Origin: Oryza sativa Japonica Group
Taxonomy: Eukaryota; Streptophyta; Magnoliopsida; Poales; Poaceae
NCBI RefSeq assembly: GCF_034140825.1
Contig: NC_089041.1
Span: 26,177,501-26,241,500 of the forward strand
DNA: 64,000 bases
Direction of reading: 5' to 3'
This document shows positions 1-15,159 of this stretch, piece by piece (within the stretch, counting starts at the first letter, position 1; each line of letters opens with the position of its first letter). Made by a program: the position numbers and the translations under genes. Under the pieces are notes generated by a model. The model was not told the origin of the DNA and ran no database searches. It was given only the letters and a program-made list of their open reading frames with translations.

Positions 1-3000
1 AAAAACCAACCTAATATTAGATGTTACACATATTAGAACTATGAATATGGACATACCTATGTACAGATTTATTATACTAGAATGTGTCACGTATAATTTT
101 AGATTCGTTTTTTTAAACAGAGGGAGTTCTGTTTTGTGTCATTGTGTGAGTACTTGGGTTATGGAGCATATTGTGTGACAATGTGAGAGTAAAAACAATG
201 TTGTCTTTAGGGTGGTTATACTTATACCTTTTTCATGGTTTCATGTACCTGGTCTTGGAAGTTTGCTTTTGTTTATTGGTTGGTTTGTGCTTTTGTTATA
301 TTGTAGATATGTTTTGGGAAAGGTTGTTTGTGCAAAAGAAAATTATGTAACTCTTACCAAGGCTAACGTAGCATGTTGCGGGTAAATCTAGATTTCCTGT
401 AACTCCTAGCTAGTAAAATCAAACAGTCGAGAGTTTTGTATTTAAGAGTTTTTGTAAGTTTTCCATAGTTGAGTGTGAGCAATTTGGTAAGCGCAAGAAA
501 TGACCGCTTAGAATGCAAGTTGAATCTTTCACCATTGTAGATCTTTTTTTCCCTTTGTACTGTAGATGTGTTCTAGTGTAGTACTAGTAGCGTTTTGTTG
601 CTCATCCTAAAGTGCTTTATAACTATATTCTTTAAAAAAAAGAAGAAGAAAAAACATGTTACTCACGTTATTCCTGAAAAGACAAACTCAATTTAACTAC
701 GGAAATATTTAATGTCAAAATATTTATTGTTACAGCAACTTCTTGACATCTCAAGGTCAAGGAAGAGAATTAGGGAACATGCAATAAAAAATAACAAAAG
801 CTACCATTCATTTATACATTAGTTAGATTATTAGAGTGCCACCCATTGGGGACAATCAGTAATTCAAAATAAATAAATAAACCTCTCAAATGTGTGCAGA
901 CACTGGGCACTGGTAGAAAAGCAAGAGCCCCCACATGACCCAAGGCTGTTTCAGGCTTTGACCCCTTTCCTCCAGCTCAGTTGAGCTGCCTGCCCTCTTG
1001 CTTTCCATTCTTTCCTCCCTTTTCCTTACCTCCAATGCTCTCTTTCTTCATGCCACTCAACAACACATTAGACTATAATTTTTTTTAGAAAAAAATCCAA
1101 ACAGAACTGGAAAAAAATCGACAGTTTATAAAGTATACAATTTTTGTCATGGACAAGTGTCATGAGGTGATATTCTTCTAGTTTGTGCAAGGTTGATGTG
1201 ATGTAGTGGTAGTAGTAAATGGAGTGTAGTATTTATTTCAGTAGCTCACAGAGGTTTAGAGAGACATGAAGACCTTAGATTCAGGAGCCTGTCACATGTC
1301 CAATTATATATTTCTGGTACCAGGTAGATCAGGAGAAAATTTCTACCTCTCCAGATAATTTCAGTGCTTCATATTGACAGTTTACAAGATATTTTATATT
1401 GTGATCTTCCTCTGTTCATCCAATTATTCGATTTCTGTCAAAATTGGCGTTAGTCCTTTCATGAATTTGGCTGATCCAGGATCTGTGCAGTTTTTGCTTC
1501 TGAATCTTGCCAACATTTCAACATGCCATTTCTGAAGTTTAAGGTTAAGGATGTGATGACTGAAAGGACGGTAAAACAGTCGGTGCATAGTGGAATTAGA
1601 GGATATATATTCATATCCTAATCCAGATGCTTGCTGTTAGGAGGAAATATAGGCTCTGAAAATGACATGGTGTAGAGGAGTACTAATCAATCGGAGAGAT
1701 TGATGGGCTCTGGAGTTTGGAGTTTCTTGACATCAAAATCCAGAGTTGTCTGTGATAGAGACGGTAGTGCTAACAAGAATTAACTAGCAGGATAAGTTGA
1801 AAAGTGTGTCATGTTTGGATGACACTTAATTAAGGTTGCCATATTTTTAGATTAAGAGGGGCCAAGCATGATTGGAGTTCCATAAGTCAAATATTCTTCC
1901 ATTTCTTTCCTCTCGTTTGGATGTGTATGAGGGTGACAGTGTGTGTCCTGACTGGTCCTGAGCTGGATGTAATTCCTGCACGAAATGCCTAATTGGTGCA
2001 ACAAACGGGTTTAAATTACAGTCAATATCCAGCCATGTGTTAGAAGCAGATGTTTTCTGATTACTTTAATTAAGGCCATGATCACACTATAAACCATATG
2101 CGGAAACTCGAAAGATTGTAATTAAGTTCTACTAGCAATTAGACAGACTATTATATATGAGTCGTATACAATTTTTTTTAGATAATGATATGAATCATAT
2201 GTACAATTACAATTTATATATCTTTTATGGATAATTGCAACAGATGTCCTTTTGCAGTCGTTATGAAGTGATTAGGAAGTTTCTTAACTTGATTAGGTGC
2301 GGGATTATCAGTACTGCATAATCATGCCGTGTTTGCTCTGAATTGCGGTTTCTTGGGGAAATGCAAATGCTAATCAGTAACTGGATCAGAACATGCTGCA
2401 GGTACTAATTTATTCAGGGAATTAAGTAATGTTTCACACCGAAGACTCAAATAGCACCGAGTAGATTAGTTGAGGCTACCAAACCCTGAGCTGTAACCGA
2501 GTAGAAGAACCTTGACGTCTTAAAACACACTAAAAAAAATAGAAGAAGAAGAAGAAGAAAGTGTCCATGTCGAATGCTGTTTTTTTTTTTCTGAACCTCC
2601 CAACACTCTTTCAACAACCAACCTGAAGAAATTCCAAAAGGAATACTGGATTTTGGATTTTTCATTTACATGCTTCATAAACTGGTGCATTTTGTGTAAA
2701 AAAAATTCTATATGCTTTTTTCGAAAAACTTTTCTAAACCATTTTTTCAACTTTATAGTAGTTAATTTATTTATTCATACCCTTAAATAGCTATAAAAAT
2801 CATATTATCCATTAATTCATCAGTTTAAACTATCTCAAACAGGGAAACAATTTTCAGTGGTACTTTTTTTTAAAAAATACTACAGTGGTACTGGATGGGA
2901 GAATTATTGTTGCTGATTGCAGGAAAAGGACTGCAAAGAAAGATATGGGCAGTACAAAAGGTGAGGATTAACCAGGACACTTTCACTGTAAAAGAGAGTA

Positions 3001-3740
3001 ACCAAAAGACTATCAGTGTGGCAGTTAAAGCTGCTCAGTTGGCTAGTTGTCCCGGGGCTTTGCTTGAATTTGAAACCATCTGAAGAAAAAAAATGTTGCC
3101 GCTGCTGCTCCATGAGATGATGTTTTTTTCATGCGTCTTTTGCAGCTAAACCTGGGACCTGAGCTAGGTTAACTCCACTGTCATGCATCATGGATTCACA
3201 GTGCAATGGTACACGTTTGTAGTACTGATTAAGGGTAAACTAAAGCAATCAATCTGGAGGCTTGAGAACCAAGCTTAACCTGAATAATGATTAGTATTGG
3301 TAATCATACTTAAACTGAAGAACATTTTTCAGACTGGCACAGTAGTAGTATTGGTAATACTGGTACGGTTTTGCCATTGAGCGATCTTTGTTGGTGGGCC
3401 CCAGTGACTAACAGTCCGTTCTGTCCGTGAAAGGCTGTATGGACCCGTGCTGTCAGAAGGATAAGGGTTAGATTGACTGGACTGGCTAAAGACTCGTCTT
3501 TCAGAAAGTCTTCTATGCACATATACAGAGACAAACAGATCTCTAAACAAAACAAGAGGCTGGCAGACAGACAGAGTGAGTAAGTGGATGATTTTAATCT
3601 AAGTAAAAGTGGTTAGTAGCATTATTAGTTAAAGAAAGCATGGAGGAGCATCACCAGCAGGACACAATAGAATATGTGGAAGTGAGCAAAGGCGAGGACG
3701 AAGTACGAAGACCACCGCCCTAGAGCTCATGCTCACCGAA
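1..3740. other. AT-rich intergenic spacer, no gene seen
   Basis: I find no coding frame with protein-like composition, no splice-consistent exon chain and no recognisable RNA gene. Open frames here are short and poor in protein-like sequence. Short homopolymer and GAA-type microsatellites occur, for example near 2530-2560. A diffuse promoter or an unannotated non-coding transcript cannot be excluded. Confidence 0.5.
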
Positions 3741-3756
3741 CTGTTTCCGAGCTAAA

Positions 3757-3905
3757 AACCGGTGATAATTGGTTTTTTAATTCGGTTTTCATGGAAACCG
3801 TTGAATCCCGATAAAATCCGATCAAATTTTGTTGAACTTGAAAATAAACCGAGTGGAAAATCCGGTTTTCGCGAACATCGATCGGTTTTCGTCGGTTTTG
3901 TGAAT
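3757..3905. repeat. CGGTTTT-rich interspersed repeat
   Basis: The segment carries several copies of a CGGTTTT core, both as CGGTTTTC and as related GGTTTT runs, spaced by 15-40 bases. It resembles a dispersed plant repeat rather than coding DNA. No target duplication or terminal inverted repeat is visible, so the family is left open. Confidence 0.3.
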
Positions 3906-4756
3906 CTGGCCACCTGGGAAATGCAATGTGCATGCACCAGGCAGGTAGCGTGCTGGGTGGTGTTGTGTTCCATGCTTCCATTACATGGCGCCATATGCTT
4001 TACAGGAGTAATCCTCGCGGATTACAGCGCATGCGATGCATCTTCTTGTCGTTCCATCCATCGTCGCCGCGACGCCGCCCGTCACATCCCCACCACCATC
4101 ACCACCACCACTAGTCGCTCTAGTGCTAATTAATTCTGATTAAGCTGGTGTAATTGATAGTGTCATGAATATAATCTGGTCGAAGTTGAGTAGTAGGCGA
4201 AATGTGATGTTTTTTTTAGATAATGAGGCGAAATGTGATGTGTATCCCCTCACGTGTTTAGAACAGGGTCATATCTGCTGGTCAAAGATCTAGCGCCCTC
4301 ACAGTTCACCGGTTACGGCTGATTGGCGGATTTCAGATTGTGATAGATGATGGTAGATCAGAACATGAGAATCAGCAAGTAGTGCTTGGCGAAAATTCTT
4401 CAGCCATGATAGAGGACTTAACTGAACTAACTGAAATCGAATTGCACGGTCATAATCATGATGTGTAGGGATAGTTAATCAGGCGGACCAAACCAAACTG
4501 AACTGAAGATTAGAGAGGACATAATTACGAAAATAGGCAATTGCACGAGCGACAGGGAGGAGCGAGAGCAGAGGTCGACGATGGGGTGGAAGAAGAAAGA
4601 AGAAGAAGCCGTGCATGTCAACATGCGTACATGCAGGCATGTCTGCTACGACAAGTCTACAATACTGTACTACGTACTACTTCTGAAAAAAAAAATTATA
4701 ACATATGCTCTTTCTTTTCTTATGAAGATATAGATTTTATCTCGGTTTTTGTTAGC

Positions 4757-4856
4757 ACGTTTTCTAAATTACTAAACAGTAATGTTCCGCGTAAAAAACT
4801 TTTTATATGAAAGTTGCTTTAAAAATATCAAATATATCCATTTGTTAAGTTTGTAA
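4757..4856. repeat. MITE fragment, same family as the copy at 40712-40892
   Basis: The stretch containing ATGAAAGTTGCTTTAAAAAT closely matches a segment at 40740-40790 (ACGAAAGTTGCTTAAAAAAATC). The two share a preceding TACTAAACNGT-like motif. This marks both as copies of one dispersed non-coding element. Ends are not resolved here. Confidence 0.4.
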
Positions 4857-4861
4857 TAACT

Positions 4862-5215
4862 AGAAAAAATACACGTGCGTCGCAACGGGTGATACTATTT
4901 TAATATTATTATTATTATACGGTTCAGTTAGGATGAAATTCACTGTGAGAATTCGCTTGGATATATTTTTAGAAAATCATGAGCTGTAATTAGAAGTCTG
5001 ACTTTCATATTAAGTTAGCAAGTTTTAAAAAAGAAAATTCTTATACGACTTCTTTTGTATCCAAAAGCAAATGAACTTAAAATCCGATTCAAACACGGAT
5101 ATGTATTTCAAAAAACAAATTTAAAAACCGACTCAAATACGAATAACATATCAAAATACCAACGAAAACATTTTCAATTTTTATAATAGCAGAGATTAAA
5201 ACTTAATTAATCATA
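4862..5215. repeat. Dispersed repeat, diverged partner of 36367-36660
   Basis: The block begins with GAAAAAATACACGTGCG and a short GC-rich hairpin-like GTGCGTCGCAACGGG. It then shares with 36367-36660, in the same order, an AATTCACTGTGNGAATTC motif, TTTTTAGAAAATCAT, CGACTTCTT and AAAAACCGACTC. The GTGCGTTGCAACGGG-type hairpin is a motif I associate with rice Helitrons and related elements, but no 5' TC or 3' CTRR end could be fixed, so the class is tentative. Confidence 0.4.
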
Positions 5216-5687
5216 TTCTAATAGCTTTTTTGTTTTACGTGTGCTAACTTTAATTTTATGCATTAACTTAACTTAAAATATGAGAATATATTTTTATCTA
5301 AACAATAAATTTTTTTATATTTTGGGACGAGGTCGGTATATCAATCCTGAGCGTGTCCATGTGCGACCAGGATGCCATTTAAGACAACGAACTGTAGGAA
5401 GGACACATATATATACGGCCCCGCGCGCCGTCGGGGGGGCCCCTTGTTTGATCGATCTTTCATTTCGGTGTGTCCATGCATGCATGATGCGTCCACGCAT
5501 GTGTCCATGTGATCGCCGAAGCAAAAACAGAGTGGACCATCTCCCTTGTCTCCTCCCGCTGCTACTGCTCGTGCAAGTGATCGAGCTTCCGTCCATGTAT
5601 ACGTGCGAGGTGATGGTCGAGATTATCCGGTATAAGAGACAGGGCAATAGTACAGATACCTGTTAAGCTGTAAAATCTTCCATCTTA

Positions 5688-5810
5688 GACCGAGTTTAGT
5701 TATAAACTTTTTCTTTAAACTTCTAACTTTTCCATTACACTTCTAACTTTTCCGTCATATCGTTTCAATTTTAACTAAACTTTTAATTTTGGTGTGAACT
5801 AAATACACCC
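5688..5810. mobile_element. Tourist-type MITE (123 bp) with TTA target duplication
   Basis: The element has imperfect inverted ends (GACCGAGTTTAGTT at the left; AACTAAATACACCC at the right) and is flanked on both sides by TTA at 5685-5687 and 5811-5813. A 3-bp TWA duplication and a GGGTGTRTTTAGTT-like end fit the PIF/Harbinger (Tourist) group. A diverged relative lies at 6375-6515. Confidence 0.55.
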
Positions 5811-5814
5811 TTAG

Positions 5815-6374
5815 TAAAATAGAAGATAATATGTACGATAGTGAGCTGTAAGTAGTTCAATGTATTGTCCTCTAGCGCATATATATACTATTTATTCGTT
5901 TAATCTAACAAGTACCTAGTGTGTCGTCACTGTAAACTCTCTAGAGTGAGCAGCGTCGCATGGAAGCATATGAGGTCGTGTTGCAGCCGGCGCTTTTATC
6001 TCTCTTTACCATCGTTTTTCTTTCAGCTCAGCTCATATCTGACGTATTTGGTGTTGGAGCCGGTTAAGTTAACCTACTCTATTTGTTCTATACTGTGGTA
6101 AAGTTATACGTTTATATCCATATCCATCGTCTAGAACAAGTATGAAATATTCTCTCTATAAAAAAAGTTAAATAGGAATGTGGCATAACCTAGTATAACG
6201 AAACATTTAAAAAGACCTAATCTAGCGAATTTAGGTTTCGTTGTACAGTACTAAGTATTAAGTCGTATCACATCTTCATTTGTATTGAACTTTTTTATAA
6301 CAAATAAAGTACTAATGAAATACTACATCTATCCCAAATAGAGACGAGAAAGGAGAAAGGAGTAAGCAAAGTAA
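5815..6374. other. Intergenic spacer, no gene seen
   Basis: AT-rich DNA between two related MITEs. No coding frame or structured element is supported. Confidence 0.4.
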
Positions 6375-6515
6375 GCCCTTGTTTAGTTCCAAACTTGTTT
6401 CTTTAAACTTTTAACTTTTTCATCATATCAAAACTTTTATATACACAAACTTTCAATTTTTCAATACATCGATACAATTTTAACCAAAATTTTAATTTTA
6501 GCGTGAAAACATACC
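6375..6515. mobile_element. Tourist-type MITE (141 bp) with TAA target duplication
   Basis: The left end GCCCTTGTTTAGTTCCAAAC and the internal runs AAACTTTTAACTTTTTCATCA and TTTAATTTTAGCGTGAA parallel the copy at 5688-5810. TAA occurs directly outside both ends (6372-6374 and 6516-6518). The right inverted end is eroded. Confidence 0.5.
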
Positions 6516-7990
6516 TAAAATAAAATCATGGCGCCGCCGTGGCGTGGGGGCGCGTGGCGGTGGCGTGCGTGCCACCGGACAACCGGAGAGCGGAGACCAA
6601 TTGCAGTTAGCGTAGGCAACATCACCTGTGTGCACGATGATTAGCTAGGGCCGGCCGGGCTGTGTGTGGGCTGTGGCTGGCACGGTGGGAAAAGAAAAGC
6701 GGCGTGACGGAGGAGAGCATCGGAATTCGCGTAAAGCGAGAGGGGCACGCCGTGGCGTGGCGTGGCGTGGAGCCGTGGAAGTGTGGAGCACCGGCACCAA
6801 TCATGCGCCGCCTCGGTGTCCGCGTACGGCGCGCCATCCGCCCCCCACCCCCAATGCTTGTTGCTTCCCCTCCCAAACCACCCCTTTTTTCTTTTCTTTT
6901 CGCCCTTTTTGTTGGGAAACAAACAGTAACACGCGTCCGTGTCGCATCGCAGCTCGATCGGATTCCGTTGAATTCTACCAATTTCTGTCATATTGTTTCG
7001 CACCGCACCCCCATTTCGACATGTTCTCCCAGCAAGCGTCCCTGCCTGGTTGTTTAATTAACGTCAATTCCATTCCCCCTCATATGAGTACGTACGTACT
7101 CATGGCAACAGATACCGACTCTCGGTATGGAGCAAAAGCACGCAAGCAAAGCCATACAGTAGCAGCATCCCAGCGGCGTTTGCTTCTGTACGCCCCATCA
7201 TCCGCTGGGACCGGACCGGGACGGCCATGCCATGCTGCAGGAGCAGGAAGGAGAGGCAACTCTGATCGTGATTGCAGATGCAGGAGATAGCAGGAGTAGT
7301 AGATCTCACACATCTCATATCAAATGTGAGTCTCGTCTCTTGCAATCCTAATCCCCAGCCGCATCATGTGTCGCCTTCCTCCCCGTCCCCTTGCTATTTG
7401 CCACTACCACCACTAACCACAGTTTGTCTCCCCCCCTCGCACTTGAACGTGCCTCCCCTGCCCCACCCATATGGGCGTACAGGTGTACCCAGTGCAAGCA
7501 AAGCAATGCTGCTGCTACTGCCAAATGTACAACTACGTACTACTAGTACAGACAGGCTCTCCCTTCGAAGGGAGTGAAGAGTGCCCGAGTGGCTGCCCTG
7601 GAATCTGGATAGGATCTGCTTGCCTCCGGTGAGAGAGATGAGAGATCAGATCAGCACACACATTCACAGCTGAATGAATAATGAGACGAGGAAGACGAGT
7701 CCCGGTTTTGCTGCTGGTTTCGTTGTCTTCCTCTTCGTGTAAATCGGAGTGGAAAAGAGGCAACAATAGATGTTCAGATATATACATGTGTCCAGGAGCA
7801 AAATGTAGGGAAGCGAGAGCTATTGTTTCTTTCATGGATTACTGCAACACAAATAACAATGTCGATGTTTACAACACTACAGTTACGGTACACAAGTGAG
7901 GGAGAAAGAGAGGGGGAGATCCTAAGTGGGAAATGTACAGGATTGAGCTGGTCAGATTTTCTTTTTATCTAATTCGTTTTGCACGAGAGC
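6516..7990. other. GC-rich intergenic patch downstream of the acetyltransferase gene
   Basis: Between 6530 and 6870 the DNA is GC-rich with a short GGCGT tandem run near 6755-6770. Several overlapping frames are open on both strands, none with protein-like composition. 7990 abuts the stop codon of the minus-strand acetyltransferase, so the right part probably holds its 3' UTR. I see no separate gene. Confidence 0.4.
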
Positions 7991-7995
7991 TTAGC

Positions 7996-12584
<4,589 letters not shown>

Positions 12585-12870
12585 CTCGTCGTCGGAGTTG
12601 GATCGGAAGTTGTGCGGTTTTGGGGCTGGGCCTCTTGCCCCGGATTTGGGCTTTGGGTTAGATCTTTATCATCTCCGTCGTGTGGTCCGGTTGGGACGCA
12701 TGGTTTATTCCGTGGGGCCCACATGTAAGTGACAGAATGATACCGTCTCGGTTGTATTTGGTCTGTTTGATCCTCCCCAAATTTGAATTGGGTCAACGGA
12801 TTTGAAGGCCCAGCTCTGTTTTAACTTTAAACTAATTTAGTTTTATTGCCGAATTTTTTTTAAAAAAATA
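12585..12870 (-). promoter_or_regulatory. 5' flank of the acetyltransferase gene
   Basis: This is the immediate upstream DNA of the minus-strand acetyltransferase. It contains a GTGGGGCCCACATG block at 12713-12726, a GGGCCCAC type motif that is common in rice housekeeping promoters. No clear TATA box was found, which fits a broadly expressed gene. Transcription start cannot be placed from sequence alone. Confidence 0.35.
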
Positions 12871-13043
12871 CTCCCTCTATTTTATTTTATAAGTTGCTTT
12901 AATTTTTTACTAGTCAAATTTTTTTTGAGTTTGATCAAATTTATCAAAAAATTTAGCAACATCTAAACCACCAAATTAGTTCCATTAAATTAGTTTATAA
13001 TTTTATAGTTTTTAAAAAGTTCTATCAAAACATAGAATGAAAC
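12871..13043. mobile_element. Truncated Stowaway-like MITE
   Basis: The left end, TA followed by CTCCCTCTATTTTATTTTAT, is a typical Stowaway terminus. The right side shows a matching ATAGAATGAAACGG end that stops before the expected GGAGGGAG, so the element appears truncated or eroded at that side. Confidence 0.5.
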
Positions 13044-13242
13044 GGCCTACTTTTCCAATTTGGTGTTTGGGCTAACACACTGACTTACCAATTTGTGAAG
13101 CAGATCAATAACTATTTTCAAATCCAAACGATGTTCTCATTCCTAATGATGTTCTATTTCTTCATTGGGATTTACAATTTGAAAAGAGTAAAGAAATTTA
13201 CAAAAATTTTAACGATGTACCTTGTTGGATCGAAACCATTTA

Positions 13243-13640
13243 GGAATAAGTTCACTTTGGGTCTCTCTATTTGTCGTCCAGTCTGATTTTCGTCCCTCGA
13301 TCGCAAAACCGGGTACAACAGGTCCTCTAACTTACGAAACCGTTTAAATAAGTTCCCTCAGCAGTATTTGACCCCGGTTTTAGCTGAGGTGGCGCCTACG
13401 TGGCTAATTTGACTCGGTTTTCATCTGACGTGGCATTGACGTGGCACTTACGTGGCAATTCGATCCGAAAAATAAAAACCCTATGGGACCCACATGTCAG
13501 TTTCACACACATAATTAAAAAAAATGGTGGGCCCCACGTGGACCCCACCTGTCATCCTCGCTACCCCTTCTCTCATCCCCTCTCTCTATCCTCTCTCTCC
13601 ATCTTCTCTCTATCTCTCTCTCTCCCGTGAGAATGGCGGG
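13243..13640. repeat. Left terminal inverted repeat of the Pack-MULE
   Basis: This arm aligns with the reverse complement of 14715-15099 over nearly its whole length. Shared landmarks include AAACCGTTTAAATAAG, GTATTTGACCCCGGTTTT, GAGGTGGCGCCTACGTGGCTA and GGCCCCACGTGGACCCCAC. The arms differ at scattered sites and small indels, implying an insertion that is not recent. Confidence 0.85.
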
Positions 13641-14212
13641 CGCGCCATAGGGGCGGCGGCGAGGCGGCGGTTGGAGCACTGTCGCCGGAGCCGGGGATAC
13701 CGCCGCCGCAACTTCCGCGTCGGCCACCACGTTGCTCCCATCCACCTCGCGGAGATGGAGCATGCGCCGCTCCTTGACCCCGTCGAGCTGCTCCGGGGAA
13801 CGCCTAGCGGTCGCTCCCCCACGTCTTCAGCGACGGGAACGACGGGAGGAGCGTGGCCTGGTGGCGAGCGCTCGACGCCGCTGCCTCCACCGCGGCGGCG
13901 CCATCCGCGACGGGATCCGGGGTCGAGGCGGGGGCGGCTCGGCGGAGATCACCATGGCCGCGGGAAAAGCCGCGATGATGAACACGCGCGTGGAGGCCGC
14001 CGTCACCTAGACCTCCACCGACTCCGACTCCGGTGGCGGCGGCGGCGGGAGAGTCGGCCGAGCGATGAGGGTCAGCGCGCGGCGGCCGGCCGAGGAGGGC
14101 CGGCCATGCGTGCTCTAATCACAATTTTTTTGATGGTTAATTTGCTAGTATTTATCAGTCGCCTGATTGATTTTTAATGTGCTGTGTTTAATTTGATGGT
14201 TAATTTGCTAGT
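13640..14212. other. Interior of the Pack-MULE, unrecognised GC-rich segment plus intron-like DNA
   Basis: 13640-14105 is about 70% GC with no recognisable protein in any frame, possibly a second captured fragment. 14120-14212 is AT-rich and contains the motif TTTGATGGTTAATTTGCTAGTAT-like sequence twice about 62 bp apart (near 14130 and 14192). It looks like captured intron DNA in front of the peroxidase exon. Confidence 0.45.
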
Positions 14213-14640
14213 ATCGAGGCTGCGTGCCCCGGCGTCATCTCCTGCGCGGACATTGTCGCGTTCACTGGCCACGACGCATCGAGGTACATGAGCAACGGCG
14301 GCGTCAAATTCAATGTCCCGGTCGGCCGCCTCGACGGCATTGTCTCGTCCTCCGAGGTCGCCCAAAATATGCTCCCTGACTCCAAGGCCGACTTGGACAA
14401 GCTCACAGCGCCAACTTCGCGGCGAAGGGATTCACCCCGGAGGAGCTGGTGATCCTCTCTGGCGCGTACTCCATAGGCAAGGCGCACTGCTTCTCCTTCA
14501 ACGACCGCCTCACCGAGCCGAACTCCGAGATCAATGCCAACTACCACGACAACGTCCTGAACAAGACCTGCTACGCCGCCCCGAACGAGACGACGTTGGC
14601 GAACAACATCCGCGACATCGACGTGGCGACGCTGGGGCCC
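14213..14640 (+). pseudogene. Captured class III peroxidase exon fragment (broken)
   Basis: Translation gives the class III peroxidase signature EAACPGVISCADIVAF, then NVPVGRLDG, NFAAKGFTPEELVILSG and AYSIGKAHC. In the family the last motif is SGAHTIG, where His is the proximal haem ligand; here it is Tyr. A two-base excess near 14408 (CACAGCGCC) shifts the frame between LDKLT and NFAAKG. The N-terminal third, the distal His region and the C-terminus are missing. AT-rich intron-like DNA before the fragment suggests capture at the DNA level. It cannot make a working haem peroxidase, though transcripts could exist. Confidence 0.82.
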
Positions 14641-14714
14641 CGGCGCCAGCGCTCCACCCGCCGCTCCACCCGCGGCCTGCTGCCTCACAGCTCCGTCGCC
14701 GCCCCTCTGCGCCG

Positions 14715-15099
14715 CCCGCCGCTGCTCGCCATTCTCAGGGGAGATAGAGAGAGGGGATAGAGAGGAGAGAGAGAAGGGGTAATGAGGATGACAGGTGGGG
14801 TCCACGTGGGCCCCACCATTTTATTATTATTGTGTGTGAAACTGACATGTGGATCCCATAGATTTTATTATTTTTCGGATCGAATTGCCACATAAGCGTC
14901 ACGTCAACGCTACGTTAGATGAAGACCAAGTCAAACTAGCCACGTAGGCGCCACCTCAGCCAAAACCGGGGTCAAATACTGCCGAGGTACCTTATTTAAA
15001 CGGTTTCGTAAGTTGAGGGACATGTCTTACCTGGTTTTGCGATCAATGGGCGAAAATCAGACTGGCGACAAATACAGGAACCCAAAGTGAACTTATTCC
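14715..15099. repeat. Right terminal inverted repeat of the Pack-MULE
   Basis: Inverted copy of 13243-13640. It contains GGGTCCACGTGGGCCCCACC and AACGGTTTCGTAAGTTGAGG, ending at CTTATTCC directly against the right target duplication. Confidence 0.85.
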
Positions 15100-15159
15100 A
15101 ACCATTTACAAATGGAAGGCCTAAAATAAACAAGGCCCATATGGCCCACTCAGCTCAAA

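Larger units (their letters stand above)
13243..15099. mobile_element. Pack-MULE (1857 bp) with long TIRs and perfect 9-bp target duplication
   Basis: The element begins GGAATAAGTTCACTTTGGGT and ends with the inverted counterpart ACCCAAAGTGAACTTATTCC. It is flanked on both sides by AACCATTTA (13234-13242 and 15100-15108). A 9-bp duplication with long TIRs is the hallmark of Mutator-like elements. The TIRs run about 390 bp each (13243-13640 and 14715-15099) and end in a pyrimidine tract followed by CCGTGAGAATGGCG / CCCTGAGAATGGCG. No transposase is encoded, so it is non-autonomous. The interior carries a GC-rich unrecognised part (about 13640-14105) and a class III peroxidase fragment (14213-14640). 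It sits about 650 bp upstream of the acetyltransferase start and just downstream of the oxidoreductase stop. Confidence 0.9.

Noticed and set aside
4541-4810. 89-codon frame starting near 4541
   Set aside because: Composition changes abruptly from GC-rich to AT-rich repeat DNA inside the frame, and no domain or splice support is present.
7570-7620. GAGTGCCCGAGTGGCTGCC, similar to the D-loop side of a tRNA
   Set aside because: No matching acceptor stem, anticodon loop or T-loop (GGTTCGAATCC-like) follows at the right distance.
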